64,000 bases of DNA from NCBI GenBank assembly GCA_022225965.2, contig JAKJXP020000096.1:124001-188000 (forward strand), given 5' to 3'. This stretch comes from Diatrype stigma. Lineage: Eukaryota; Ascomycota; Sordariomycetes; Xylariales; Diatrypaceae. Both the position numbers and the translations under genes were made by a program. A model generated the notes under the pieces. The model saw only the letters and a program-made list of their open reading frames with translations, was not told the origin of the DNA and searched no databases. This document shows positions 21,737 to 34,700 of the stretch, piece after piece; position 1 is the first letter of the stretch, and each line of letters begins with the position of its first letter.

Positions 21737-24700
21737 GGTATCTGTAGCCATGAAAGTGCAGAATCCATGTAGATTTATATTTGGGTATAATTCCGCATGC
21801 ACTGCCCTTATTCCCGTGCGTATGCGAGTATGAGACCATCGTCCGTGTGTTACATAATGGGGTTCAAGACAACGTCTAAAAGGGTTCTTGAATGTGATAC
21901 GCGCTATGGTGGTAGGAACACTACAAACTATAGGCCCGTTACACCTGTTTCGAACATCGTATTTAGGTAGAAGTGCTTTCATAAGGAACTAGAAGTTGGA
22001 GTCTGTCGAGTCCAGACATGCCTCGAGGCTACTGGCCACCCAGATCCTTACGCATCTAAGCGTCCAAGATTCTATCAGAAACATGTCATCTGTCACATAT
22101 CTCTTGTCATGTCTTGGCTTATTGTTCAGCGGCTGAAGCGGAAAAATTCCACCTTGATAACCCATGGAGTATATGGAGTATCGCTATCTGTCGTACATAT
22201 GCCGTAGTTACTAGGTACAGTACAGGGTTGGGGAAAGCAGCACAGACTTGGCATCACGACTAAGTAGGTAAGTCGAGTTAGCCGATCGTATTTCATACGC
22301 ATAACTACCTAATCAGGGGCAGATCAGGATGAGTTAATCGCGTCTCTCCAAAACATCCAGTGACTAGCCCTTCATTACATTCATAGGCGTTTATCGGGTA
22401 CCTCATTATTAGTATACAAGGTGTCAAGGAGATAAATGAGACGATCGAACATCCCTGGTTGAGAGGTCCCTGGTGCCTCTGGACTCTCCACCACCATAGT
22501 ACAACGTCCCCATGCCTCCACGTTGGCGGGGGCCCTGGTCCTACAGCAGCCACTGCAAGGATCACAGCAAGCAATAACTTACGAAGTACTTGTAGCGTTC
22601 GCTGTTCGGCAATGGAGTCATAAATCCGCACGCACACACCGGCATGTTGAACCGATTTGCGATGCCATAGCTTCATCGTCCACATGCCTTTGATAAAAAT
22701 AACTCTGTCTTCTCGGGTCGGGCTGTTTGTTGTTGCGGTTTCACCCCGAGTTATGTAGCCACCTTTGCATGTACATGTACATTATCTACTACCTAGGTAC
22801 TTATAACTGCGTCGATATATCCCGCCTCTTTGCCAAAACTACTGAATATGATCCGACTTTTATAGGTCGTGTATGAGATCCAGGTTTCATCCCTAATTAG
22901 AGCAGGTCGAGTTGCTATAATGTACACATGTTTTGAAACGACTGATGCGGTTGGCCTAGCCAGTCACCTGCCTATGTAATGGCGACGGAATGAATTACGA
23001 TGCGTGATAACTACCTGCATCGTGTGATGGTGACGACAGGTTATAATTAGTTACTGTGTAATTACCGGTGTCGTAGTAAGATTAAGCAGTTGGGTAACGA
23101 GTGGCACCAAGGCAGAGAAGAGAAGCCAACACACTTCGCGAAGGCAACAGTGGAACAATAAGAAAACTTACCCAACAGCTAACGTAGCACCAACACACAA
23201 GGTGTTTCTCCGTCAATCACCCTGGGGGGCTTTTATCTAATTATCACATTATGATTCATGAGTTGGACCCTATTGGGACTGTTACATGTTACTGCATTCC
23301 TCGTGAAGTTGCAATCATCCCAATGAAACCCCATGACTCTACCTACGCAGGTAAGCAACATGCGGATTATTATCTAAAGAACGTCGCATTAGGGTAGTAC
23401 TTCGTTTTTCAGCTACACATAACAAATGGCCTGCATCGAAACACAGCAGATGCATCTGAAGATCTCGGCGAGGCTGCCGAATCGTAAGAGCTACTAGCAC
23501 CGGTGGTTCATGTTGTGTGACAGTAAGTACGAAGTATACCCTCGATTTTCGTCAATGGCGGCCTACAGCCTCAGCTTTGGAGGATACTGCTTCTGAATTC
23601 ATCTGTCGTCAAGTTTACCTCATACACTAGCAGCCCCTAAGCAAAGACACCAGGCTTGCTCAGTCTACATGACTTATCGACCGTATCATGTCCTGAAAGT
23701 ACCGGAGGAACAGTCATGTGACTATGCTTATCTTACACGTTGAGTATATACCACGAATAAACAATCAGGGGGCACTGTTAATGAACTGAGGACTAACAGG
23801 GGAAACAGCTTAAGACCCTAGCTTACTATAGAAGTCGAAATCAATGAAGCAAGAATACAGCATAGTATTTTTCGCTGAAAAGGCGTTACATCTAACGCGG
23901 TCGTTCTGGGTAGTACCGCCGCTGAGTAAGAGAGCAGAAGACTGAAAGTGTTGGACATAATGAAGTCTCAGCCTTTGGATCCTTTCGGGCAAGTACCAAA
24001 TCACCGACATTCGTTCATTCTGTAACGGGAGCCAGCCATTACGTGGGCATGCTGAGGTTGCAACAGCCGGGCTGTAGGTAGCCTGCTCGGGTGGTATTGG
24101 TATGCACCGTTCTTTATATTGTGCCTTGCAGATGGCCCCCTTTAGACCTGTTATGCATATCTGAATCGCGGCGCATGTGTGATTCTAATATGCATGTTGG
24201 GTTGGCTGCGGACAACAGGTTTGTTACCAGGCACCAGGCATAGCCTTACTACGCAATGTATATTATGTCATAATAAGGGGCGTGGCTTGCAGTTGTTCCA
24301 CGATGATGCTATGTTGTTGGATGCCGGATGACCTGAATTGGACTCGAGAGAGGTAACACTGGATGTCATAAGATGACGATCCAAGCCAACAGAACCAATC
24401 GCCATCCATCCAGCCTTGTGAAGCAACAGCCGCGCCCGTCATCCCGCCCCCAGAGCTTAGATGAGGCGCTGTTGCTCACGTGAGCGGAACTACCCGCATC
24501 ATGCATGGCAGACAGCGAGCTTTCTGAGTAGGCATAGCGCTATCTAGCCGTGCTGCAGCCGCGCAGACGGTTCAGACATCTATTACGTGCATCTGTTGGG
24601 TCAAGGCATGCGGCGTGAGGCATGAGACATTGCGGCGCGGAAGACAAGACCAAGACTGCTTTCGTACTTTGGCACGGAATGCGCCGCTTGTCAAGGCTGC

Positions 24701-26104
24701 TCTGCCTCCGATTCAGCGGGTTGATCTGCCTAAACTAGTTAATATGCCATCCGAGTGTGGCCCCAAAAAGCGTTCCAGCAGTTCGGGTCGATAAATGGGG
24801 CAGGGCACATTGCCGGCACAGGCTTGGGCCCGAACGTTGCAACTTGCAAGTACAAACCGGTGCTGCGCCCGCTGTGCCCGCTGTGCCCTTGTGTGAAGCC
24901 AAGCCCACGAGCGGCAGCACCCGTCATCCGTTTCGGTCCTTTGTTTCGGTTGACATTCCGAGTTATCGATGGTGCTGATCGATGTGCTTTAGCCCCCCGA
25001 GCTTATTTGAACACCCCTCAAGGTTTGGCGACTCCTGGGACTATGGAGCCTCTTCCATTTGCAAGTTGCTGACTGCTAGGCTGACTGCTAAGCTGCTGTG
25101 AGCATGAATATAAGACCAAGTACGGTGCTCCGAAAATGACTCCGTTGTGATTACTTACACCGATTCGAGATACGGTTACATGTAAGTAATCTACCAATTG
25201 TAACTTATGTATCTAGCTACCTAGGTAGGTAAATGGTGGTTGGCTACTAAGTAGCTACTTATTCCTTGGGAATATCGCCATGTTGAACAATATGGTAATT
25301 GAGGTTGATAGAAATCCGCATGCCAAGCTGACCAAGTTAACCATCTGCTGTCACATCAATTCGTTTCATGCCAGGTACTTCGTCCCTACCTGCACCCATT
25401 TGATGTGTGTAGCTGCGCAGAAAGCACATACATGTATAGAGCTTATAACGGAAGTACTTCGTAATGCACCGAAAATGTGGCTGATAACAAAGTGGCTAGG
25501 TAGTAACAATAGCTACCAGGTACAGTATGTATGTACATACAACAGGTAAACTGAGCTTAGACCACTGCATGACTAGAAGAGGCTGATAACGATAACTTCG
25601 GTCAAGGCAAGTCCAGGCAAGGGGCAGCAATCTTCATACAACAATCATACAACCTTGAACAATACGTAAAAACCAGACGGCAGCTGGATTGGTTTCCTGA
25701 TCTAATCCCAATCAAAAAAGCTGTACGGGTTGATTGAGACCTGCCGGTGAGGTGAGTAGTGACTTTCAGAAAGCTGGTACCAATTCACATCTGCTTACTC
25801 GATCCGAAGGTATAACCATCCAACCTGGAACCATTAAGCTTCCTTCTCGGTCGTTGGATCTACCCATTGTACCAAGTAAAAGTTGCATGTAACGGTCAAA
25901 TGGGAAGCCTAGCAACTCAAACCTCACCATCCACCGAGCAACTCGGGCCATGAAAGGGACGAGGAATCCTTATGCCCATTCCGATCCTCCCTAGAAACTA
26001 CAAGTGACCCGTAATTCATCACTTAGCCTATCCGGTGCAGGTGCAGACTAGATATCCATCTCTCCCTACATCCATCTAGTAGAAGAAGCAAACGGCCGCC
26101 CACC

Positions 26105-28588
26105 ATGAAGTTCTTCATCGATGATCTTCCGGTCCTCTTTCCGTACCCACGGATATACCCAGAGCAGTATGACTACATGTGCGATCTCAAAAGGACGCTC
26201 GACGCCGGTGGCCATTGTGTACTCGAGATGCCTTCGGGAACGGGCAAGACCGTGTCCCTGCTGTCACTCATCATTGCCTACCAACAGCACTATCCAGAGC
26301 ATCGGAAGCTGATATATTGCTCTCGTACCATGTCCGAGATAGAAAAGGCTTTGGCTGAGCTCAAGGCCCTCATGAAGTTCCGCGCCGAGGAGCTAGGCCA
26401 TGCCGAAGATTTCCGGGGCTTAGGTCTGACCAGTCGGAAGAACCTGTGCCTTCATCCCTCCGTCAAGAGAGAGAAAAGCGGTGCCATCGTGGACTCACGA
26501 TGCCGTAGCCTGACAGCTGGCTTCGTCAAGGAAAAGAAGGACAAGGGGGAAAGCGTCGATACTTGCATCTACCATGATAATCTGGATCTCCTTGAACCGC
26601 ATAACCTCATACCTAATGGCGTTTGGACCCTCGACGACCTGCTGAGGCACGGTGAACAACACAAACAGTGTCCTTATTTCACCTCCCGGCGGATGGTATG
26701 TCCCCCATGTCAATTTTCTCTAGGCCTCTCGTCTGTTGACGTAGCCTACATCCTCCGCTTACGATACTGACGACCATAGATGCAATACTGCAACGTCATA
26801 ATCTACTCATATCATTATCTTCTAGATCCCAAGATAGCGGAGCGCGTATCCAAGGAGCTATCCAAAGACTGCATTGTCGTGTTCGATGAAGCGCACAACA
26901 TCGATAACGTTTGCATTGAGTCCCTCAGCACTGACATTACTGAGGACTCCTTGCGCAAGGCCACGAGGGGAGCGCAAAACCTAGAGCGCAAGATCACGGA
27001 GATGAAGGAGACCGACCGCGAGCAACTGGAGAATGAGTACCAGAAGCTGGTGGACGGTCTCCGCGATGCCGAAGAGGCTCGCCAGGAAGATGCATTTATG
27101 GCAAATCCGGCACTACCGGACGACCTGCTGAAGGAGGCGGTACCCGGCAATATACGAAGAGCAGAACATTTTACATCATTCCTGAAACGGTTCATCGAAT
27201 ATCTCAAAACGCGCATGAAAGTCCGCCAAGTCATTTCAGAGACACCCCCGTCTTTCCTAGCACACCTCAAAGAGCACACCTTCATTGAGAAGAAGCCGCT
27301 GCGATTTTGTGCCGAGAGACTGACCTCGCTCGTGCGGACTCTTGAGTTAACAAATATCGAGGACTACCAGCCGCTACAGGAGGTCGCCACTTTCGCCACT
27401 TTGGTCGCTACCTACGAGAAAGGGTTCCTGCTGATTCTCGAGCCCTTCGAGTCAGACACGGCCGAAGTGCCTAATCCCGTCCTGCATTTCACATGTCTAG
27501 ACGCGGCAATCGCTATCAAGCCGGTTTTCGACCGGTTCAGCTCTGTCATCATCACATCCGGAACTATCTCGCCCTTGGAAATGTACCCGAAGATGCTGGG
27601 ATTCTCCGCTGTCGTCCAGGAGTCGTACACGATGACGCTCGCCCGGAGGTCCTTCTTACCTATGATCATCACGCGAGGAAGCGACCAGGCTCCGGTCTCC
27701 ACCGGCTTCCAGGTCCGGAACGAGCCGAGCGTGGTCCGCAACTACGGCAACCTGCTCACGGAATTCGCCCGGATCACGCCGGACGGCATGGTCGTGTTCT
27801 TCCCCTCGTACCTCTACATGGAGTCCATCATCAGCATGTGGCAGGGCATGGGGATCCTGGACGAGGTGTGGAAGTACAAACTGATCCTGGTGGAGACGCC
27901 GGACGCGCAGGAGACGTCGCTGGCTCTCGAGACGTACCGCACGGCGTGCTGCAACGGGCGGGGCGCGGTGCTGCTCTGCGTGGCGCGGGGCAAGGTCTCG
28001 GAGGGCATCGACTTCGACCACCAGTACGGGCGCACGGTGCTCTGCATCGGTGTGCCCTTCCAGTACACGGAGTCGCGGATCCTCAAGGCCCGGCTCGAGT
28101 TCCTGCGCGAGACCTACCGCATCCGCGAGAACGACTTCCTGTCGTTCGACGCCATGCGCCACGCCGCCCAGTGCCTCGGCCGCGTCCTCCGCGGCAAGGA
28201 CGACTACGGCATCATGGTCCTGGCCGACCGCCGCTTCCAGCGCAAGAAGGGCCAGCTGCCCCGCTGGATCGCCGGCGCCATGCACGAGGTCGACAGCAAC
28301 CTCAGCACCGACATGGGCGTCATCGCCGCGAAGCGCTTCCTGCGCGACATGGCGCGCCCGTTCCGCCCCAAGGACCAGGAGGGCGTCAGCGTCTGGAGTT
28401 TGGAGGACTTGCGCGCCCACCAGAAGAAGCGCGATGAGGAGCGCATCCGCGAGCTGCAGCAAGAGGATAGCGAGCGAGCGGCCGTCGAGGCGATGCGCAA
28501 GGCCCAGGAGCAGCGCAACGCCGCCGGCGATGACTACGACTACGATATGGATGATGAGGATATCGAGGGGATGATGGAGCTGGGTTAG
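26105..28588 (+). CDS. RAD3: XPD/Rad3 TFIIH DNA helicase (two exons)
   Basis: Exons 26105-26695 and 26780-28588 flank an 84-nt intron (GTATGT donor, ACTGAC branch, CATAG acceptor) and give 799 residues, matching the family. This is the 5'-3' superfamily 2 helicase of TFIIH, needed for nucleotide excision repair and Pol II initiation; it is nuclear. Visible motifs are Walker A EMPSGTGKT (41-49), the four iron-sulphur cysteines C115, C133, C154 and C189, the DEAH box (233-236), and C-terminal helicase motifs including ARGKVSEGIDF and QCLGRVLRGKDDYG. The C-terminus is acidic (DDYDYDMDDEDIEG). The intron falls between R-R-M and M-Q-Y-C after the iron-sulphur domain. Codon third positions become almost all G/C from about 27690. 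The gene is convergent with Prp3 downstream. Confidence 0.97.
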
Positions 28589-29090
28589 GTCGTTAGGCTG
28601 TTGGAGGGGCGGCTATCTAGGCATACTCACCCTACTTACTGCTCTTGCTGGTCGCTCTGTCGATAGATCGATAGATCAACAGGTCATAACGCGAGGGGGT
28701 TTGCTGGAGGCGAAGTCATCGGTAATTGGTATGTTGCGTATCACACAAATTGATGATTGCGTTGGTTATGGAAGTTCCGCATGTGCGCATAGGACTGGGA
28801 TTGCTTAAGAAAGGCATTATTGGGGCGTGTAAGAGGATTGGCAAAGGCATTTCACGAGGACTTCGGAGAACAGCTATTAGTCGGTCAGTCAGTCAGCCAT
28901 CCATTGAGAACCAAGCAGTCTCACAACCCGCGCTTTAAAACGCGATTAGGTTCATTTATTATATAGTAATGCAAACTGGATCGGATCTCCCTCCCTCCCA
29001 CCATCCATCCAGCCATTCCTACAAGAACCCCAAGGTATCCTATCATATCATTGTTGTTGATTATGTTCAGGTTCGTAACGAAGCACCCAT
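28589..29090. other. Convergent intergenic spacer
   Basis: This is 0.5 kb between the 3' ends of XPD and Prp3, much less GC-rich than the coding ends on either side. It contains two GATAGATC copies near 28660 and short GTCAGTCAGTCAG runs near 28885. No gene is supported; a 70-codon frame (28726-28938) has no motif. Confidence 0.55.
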
Positions 29091-30882
29091 TCACTGTGCA
29101 GTCTTCGCCTGCTGCCAGAAGCTGTCCATCTTCGCGCGTTGCAGCGCCTCCCTGGCCTCCGTGTCGGTCTCGCACACCTTGCTGCCCCACTTGCGGAAGC
29201 CCCTCTCCTTGACCTCGCCCTCGAAGAGCAGGCGGCACTTGTTGAGGGCCAGGTCGCGCAGGTTCCCGTTCTCGTCCTCGGCCTTGAGCCACTCCCTCTG
29301 GTTCTCGCTCTGCTGCTGCTGGGACTGCGAGCCGCCCCCGGCAGCCAGCAGGCCGGCGTCCCGGTCGCGGTCCCGCGGCGGCGCGTTCTCGGTCCAGTCG
29401 ATGCGGTTCAGCATCAGCTTGCGGTACTTGTCGGCGGCCCAGGGCCCGCCCTCGGCGACGACGAGGCAGCGCTTGGGGTGCATGACGACGAGGCCGGTGA
29501 GCCCGAGCTGCTCGGCGTTGACGCCGATCTTGTAGCGGTGCTGGCCGTTGGCCAGGCTGTCGACCACGAAGACGAGCAGCCGCAGGCCCTTGGCCGCGTC
29601 CTTCTCCTGGTTCGCCGCCAGCTTCTCGTGCCGCTGCTCCTTGGTCAGCCGCCGCTCCTCGTTCGTCCCCACGTGCTGCGCGTGCCGCTCCGCGATCTCC
29701 CGGTTCACCCGCGCCTCTACCGCCGTCGGGTCCTTGACGGCCTCTTCGCCTAGTACGCGCATCCTGGGTCCTCGTTAGTTACGTTTCTTGGCCTTGCTTT
29801 ACGCGTGATGAATGGGTTTGTAGGAGTGGGATACAACAAAGGGGGGCGGGGCAATACGGTTGAGTACTTACAGGTTTCCTTTCTTGACCTTCGGAGGGGG
29901 TGGGGGAACCAGCCCTAACCGGATCTTGGCCTGCTCCTCCTTCATCTCGGCCATACGACGCTGCCTCCTCAGCTTCTTCGTCTCCTTCTGGGTCAGGTAC
30001 ATCGGTTTCGGTGGGGGCGCGAGCTTGTCCTGTGGCGGCTCGATGGCAACGGGGTGCTGGACGTAGCTCGTGACGATGGTGTCGGGCGTGTCTATCTTCA
30101 GGGCTTTGGGGTCGTCGATCTCGTCGTAGGTCTTCCCTTCCACCAGGCCTTCATCCCACCACTCGATATCGGGCGGGGCTTCCACGACGAAGTTCTTCTC
30201 CACGTCGATATCTTCGTCTATTCCGACCTGAGATCAAAGCATCTTAAGTTAGCAAGCCAGCCACGTTTCGACGGGATTAGCAGCGGGCTCTAGAGTATCT
30301 TGTCTCTCTCACCTTGCGGGTTTGTGCGGCGATCTTCTTCTTCAGGGCCTCGAGGGCAGCCTGGCGTCTCAGGGCGTTCGCTTGCTGGATATATTTGCCC
30401 TTCTGGTTAAAGATGAGGTGGCGGGACTCTCGCGGTTTCGCCCCCTGGCTGCCCAGGTTCGGATCGTAGTAGGGGTTGACCTTCGTGTCTTGCGAGGAAG
30501 GGTCGGGTGTCGTCGTCTTCTGGTGCTTCTTGGCGGCGCCATCGTTACGGGAGCGGGCCTTCGAGGCGGTAAAGCTGGAGGGCTTGTTGAGGTCCTGGAG
30601 GGCCGGATGGAGTCCGACGTTCAGACCGCCCCGGGCGCTGGCCACAGGGGTAGCGGGACTGGGACTGGATATAGAGGGCGCTGAGGATGGGCCGCCGCCG
30701 CCGGGCGCGGCCAGGGCCGGGTGAAGGTCGACGTTGAGCCCGCCCTTGGCCTTGCTGGTCCCTATGGCGGCGGATACACGAGCTTTGAGGGCGGCGAGCT
30801 TGTCGGCGGCGGACTCGGGCTTTTGAATGCGGGATGCGCCATCGTGACGCGGAGCCAGGCCCGGCGAACCGTGCCTGTCCAT
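29091..30882 (-). CDS. PRP3: U4/U6 snRNP splicing factor Prp3 (three exons)
   Basis: Exons 30882-30313, 30227-29872 and 29763-29091 join in frame to 532 residues. The introns are 85 nt (GTGAGA...CTCAG) and 108 nt (GTAAGT, ACTAAC branch, CCCAG). Prp3 is a U4/U6 di-snRNP component required for tri-snRNP assembly and splicing. The N-terminal part has DKLAALKARVSAAIG and two GGLNVxLHPAL repeats. The Prp3 domain follows (NPYYDPNLG, IEWWDEGLVEGKTYDEI, LTQKETKKLRRQRR, KKGNLMRVLGEEAVKDPTA). A DUF1115-type C-terminus contains LMLNRIDW and the final KWGSKVCETDTEAREAL block. I chose the ATG at 30882 because family-like sequence begins soon after it. The frame stays open for 92 more codons upstream (to 31158), but that stretch does not look like Prp3. 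The gene is divergent from the Pol I subunit gene. Confidence 0.93.
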
Positions 30883-31734
30883 TGCTGGATGGAGCCTAAG
30901 CCGATAGGATCGATGCTGTCGTCGTGCTTCTGATTGAAGGCTTCTTTGTAATTCCTGGTTCTGTAGCCGTTCAAGGCAGTGTTTCGCTGTTGCGCGCAGC
31001 AGGTAGCAGGTAGAAGCTGCTATCGGTGTATCGTGTATCGTGTGTCGTGTACACAAAGGTGGATGGATAGTTAGATGGTGAGGTCTGAATATCGCAAGCT
31101 TCAATGGTTGAATGGCAGGCAGGGCTGGCTGGTCGGATGGGAAATTGACAGTTGACATCAGAGCCTAGCCGCCTGTAGCTAGCGACCTGGCTGGCCTATG
31201 ACCTCCGAACAGCGAGTTTGCAGTCCACGGCTCTTGGAGACATGCGTACATACATACCTACTGTAACATACATGCATGCATGCATACATGTATGTATCAC
31301 CTGCTAATAGCACTTGCTTTCTAACTAAGTACGTACAATAGAGCGGCGATAGGGAGCTCCACTGCTCTAAAGCACCCCCCGTATTGCCAGAATTCACCGC
31401 CAAAAAGTCCTCAGAATTTGATGGCAATGCAGCTCTCCAGCATCCAGACTACTTCGACTAGCTTATCGTCCGATCTCGATAGCAAGAGAGAAATTATACC
31501 ACTAGAGTTGTTGATCCTATTGTGACATCCAGCTCTGCACCCAATCGTATAAGAGACCGGTCTTTCGTGGCTTCTCTCCGTCTCAGCAGCTCCATTGGAC
31601 AGTGAAGGAAGCAGATATCATACTATTCTATTCCTATATAATATTCTATTCATATAGGTAGCCAACGCGACGGGATGCATTAAGATATCTACCTAGAGCG
31701 AAGAAGCGCAGACTTTGCGCAACCCGAAGCAACC
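30883..31734. other. Divergent promoter region, Prp3 / RPA190
   Basis: This is 0.85 kb between the two start codons. The Prp3 frame is open through 30883-31158, which may be leader or an N-terminal extension. Short CATGCATGCATG and TGTATC/TGTGTC repeats occur. No other gene is supported. Confidence 0.5.
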
Positions 31735-34700
31735 ATGAATACCTCCCACCCCGTGCCCTCCGCTATCGAGAGCGTCGATTTCGATTTCCTCACCCCCGCC
31801 GAGATCAAGGCCATCTCGGTTAAGAGGATTGAGAATCCAACCACCTTCGACAGTCTACTCAACCCTATACCCGGTGGTCTGTACGATCCCGCGCTAGGCG
31901 CCTGGGGAGACTCATTGTAAGATACGACGAGACTTGCCGGTTGCCCCCTGACCCCTATTGACAACGTGATAGATGTACAACATGTAACCTGGGCCCCACG
32001 AGCTGTCCTGGCCATGTCGGCCATATCGACCTTCCCGTCCCGGTCTACCATCCTGTATTCATGGATCAGATCTTGCGCTTGCTCCGTGCTCAGTGTCTTT
32101 ACTGCCACCGCTTTCGCATGCGACGCGCCGACATAGAGCTCGTCGTTTGCAAGCTGCGCCTACTCCAGTTCGGTCTTATTGATGCCGCCAACTATCTCGA
32201 CGACATCTCCCCCGACACTACGAATATACAGGTTGATGATGAGGTCCTCTCCGATGGGGAAGAATTCTCTGCCCTCGACAAAGTCGTTCGCATGAGACAG
32301 GCCTACACCGAAAAGGCGCTGAAGAGCCACAAGCTGAGCACCGCCGAGATCAGGAAGGGCAAGCATGAAGGCGCTTCTGAAGCCAGGAGGGAAGTGCTGA
32401 AGAACTTCATGAGGGACATGACCAAGGGTCGAGCCTGTGCTACTTGCAACGGCATATCCCAGAGCTACCGAAAGGATCGCTTCGTCAAGATCTTTGAGAA
32501 GCCTCTCAGCACTAAGGACCAGGCTAAGATGGCCCAGCGAAACCTCCGTATGAAGGATGCACTGGCGCTCCAAAGGAAGGCCGTAGCTGAGCCCACCAAG
32601 AAGCCCAACTACGACTCGGACGAGGGCATTGCTGATATTGACCTGGCATCGAGCGAGGGGGAGGGTGAACCCGAGGACGAGGGTGATGGCGAAGAACTCG
32701 ACGAGAACGGGGATGTTGTCATGGCAGACGCCGCTGTCAAGACCACAAAGCCCAAGAAGGCCGATGCGGCAAAGGCGGCGCAACGATATCTCACCTCCTT
32801 CGAGGTCCAGGCGCGCCTTCGCCTACTCTTTGAGAAAGAACAGGAAGTCATGGCTCTAATCTATAATGCAAGACCACTTGGCAAAAAGCTCCCTGCCAAG
32901 CTCCCGGCGGACAACTTTTTCCTTCAGACTATCCTCGTCCCACCCAACAAGTACCGACCCGAGGCCCGTCAAGGCGACGGAGCAATCGCAGAAGCTCAGC
33001 AGAACTCTCTATACAAGCAGATCCTTACGGCGTGTACGAAAATATCCCAGATCCACAAGGAAATCGCGACTGCCGGCGATCCTGAAGCTGCAGCGACTAT
33101 TCGGAGGCGCGATATGTCCGAGATGCATGAGGCTTGCGTTCAACTGCAGGAGTGCGTGAACTCGTTGATAGACCGCGACAGGAATCCTATCCGAGGGGCT
33201 GCCGGCAAGAGGAATGAAGACGGCATCAAGCAAAAACTCGAGAAGAAAGAAGGTCTCTTCAGAAAGAACATGATGGGAAAACGTGTCAATTATGCTGCCC
33301 GTAGTGTCATCTCACCGGATCCCAACATTGAAACCAGCGAGATCGGTGTCCCCCCCGTTTTTGCTATGAGGTTGACCTACCCAGAGCCGGTAACGAGCCA
33401 CAACTTCCGAGAGATGCAACAAGCTGTCATAAATGGTGTCGACAAGTGGCCCGGAGCGGCTGCCATCGAAAACGAAAACGGACAGGTCATCAACTTGAAG
33501 AACAAGTCGGCCGAAGACAGGGTCGCTCTAGCTAATCAGTTGCTTGCACCCTCCAGCCAGATATACAGTGGCATCAAGGGGAAGAAAGTCCACCGACATC
33601 TAGGGAATGGAGACGTTGTCCTGATGAACCGGCAGCCTACTCTCCATAAACCGTCCATCATGGGCCATAGAGCGAGGGTGCTCCCAGGGGAGAAAACCAT
33701 CCGCATGCACTACGCGAACTGCAACACTTACAATGCCGACTTCGACGGTGACGAGATGAATATGCACTTCCCACAAAATGAGGTTGCCCGTGCCGAGGCT
33801 ATGAACATAGCAGACACCGATCACCAGTACCTCTCGGCAACAGCCGGAAAACCTCTTCGAGGTCTGATTCAGGACCATCTTTCCGTCTCCGTGTCTCTGT
33901 GCAGCAAGGATACTTTCTTCGACAAGGGCACTTATCACCAACTTGTTTATGGCGCTCTCCGGCCAGAAAGTGGACATATCACCAGTGAGCGGTTGGAGCT
34001 CGTGCCTCCAGCCATCATTAAACCCGCCAAAAGATGGACCGGAAAGCAGGTTGTCACCACCATACTCAAGAATATGAAGCCAGCTGGTTGCGGTGATCTC
34101 TGGCTCACAGGTGGGACATCGATTAAGGACAAACCCTGGGGCAAGTTCCTAGAAGAAGGTACCGTCCTCTTCCACGATGGGGAGTTCATAACCGGTATTT
34201 TGGATAAGTCACAATTAGGCCCTTCCGGCGGCGGTTTCATTCACTCGATACACGAGATCTGGGGACCCCAGGTGGCGGCCAAACTATTGAGTTGCATGGG
34301 CCGACTATTAACCCGGTATCTCAACATGCGGGCTTTCACTTGCGGTATGGACGATCTGAGACTCACTCCCGAGGGTGAAAAAACCCGTCGACAGAAGTTG
34401 GAAGATGCTGCCCATATTGGATTGAAAGCTGCTGCCGAACACGTGAGCTTAGACAACCAGCCCGATATCACTGGTACGAATCCGACACTTCTAGAGCGCC
34501 TAGAGGAAGTCATGCGGGACGATAGCAAGCAGGCCGATCTGGATAGCGTTATTAACGCAGCCAGTGGAGTTCTTTCTGGCGATGTTACCAAGGCATGTCT
34601 TCCTGTAGGACTCGAGAAGCAGTTCCCGAAGAACCAGATGCAGTTGATGACAATATCCGGTGCCAAAGGAAGTCCTGTCAATGCAAATCTGATTTCCTGC

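Larger units (their letters stand above)
18425..26104. other. 7.7-kb gene-poor interval with repeats and a MITE
   Basis: No supported protein gene lies between the C2H2 gene and XPD. The interval contains four short tandem repeats (19383, 19870, 20226, 21689) and a 555-bp terminal-inverted-repeat element (20677-21231), listed separately. TACCTAGGTA palindromes occur at 22790 and 25218. Short frames (for example 22305-22685 minus and 24755-25072 plus) show no motif. The first few hundred bases presumably include the C2H2 promoter. Confidence 0.5.

Noticed and set aside
27493..28462. 314- and 268-codon frames overlapping XPD
   Set aside because: Shadows of the GC-rich XPD 3' half.
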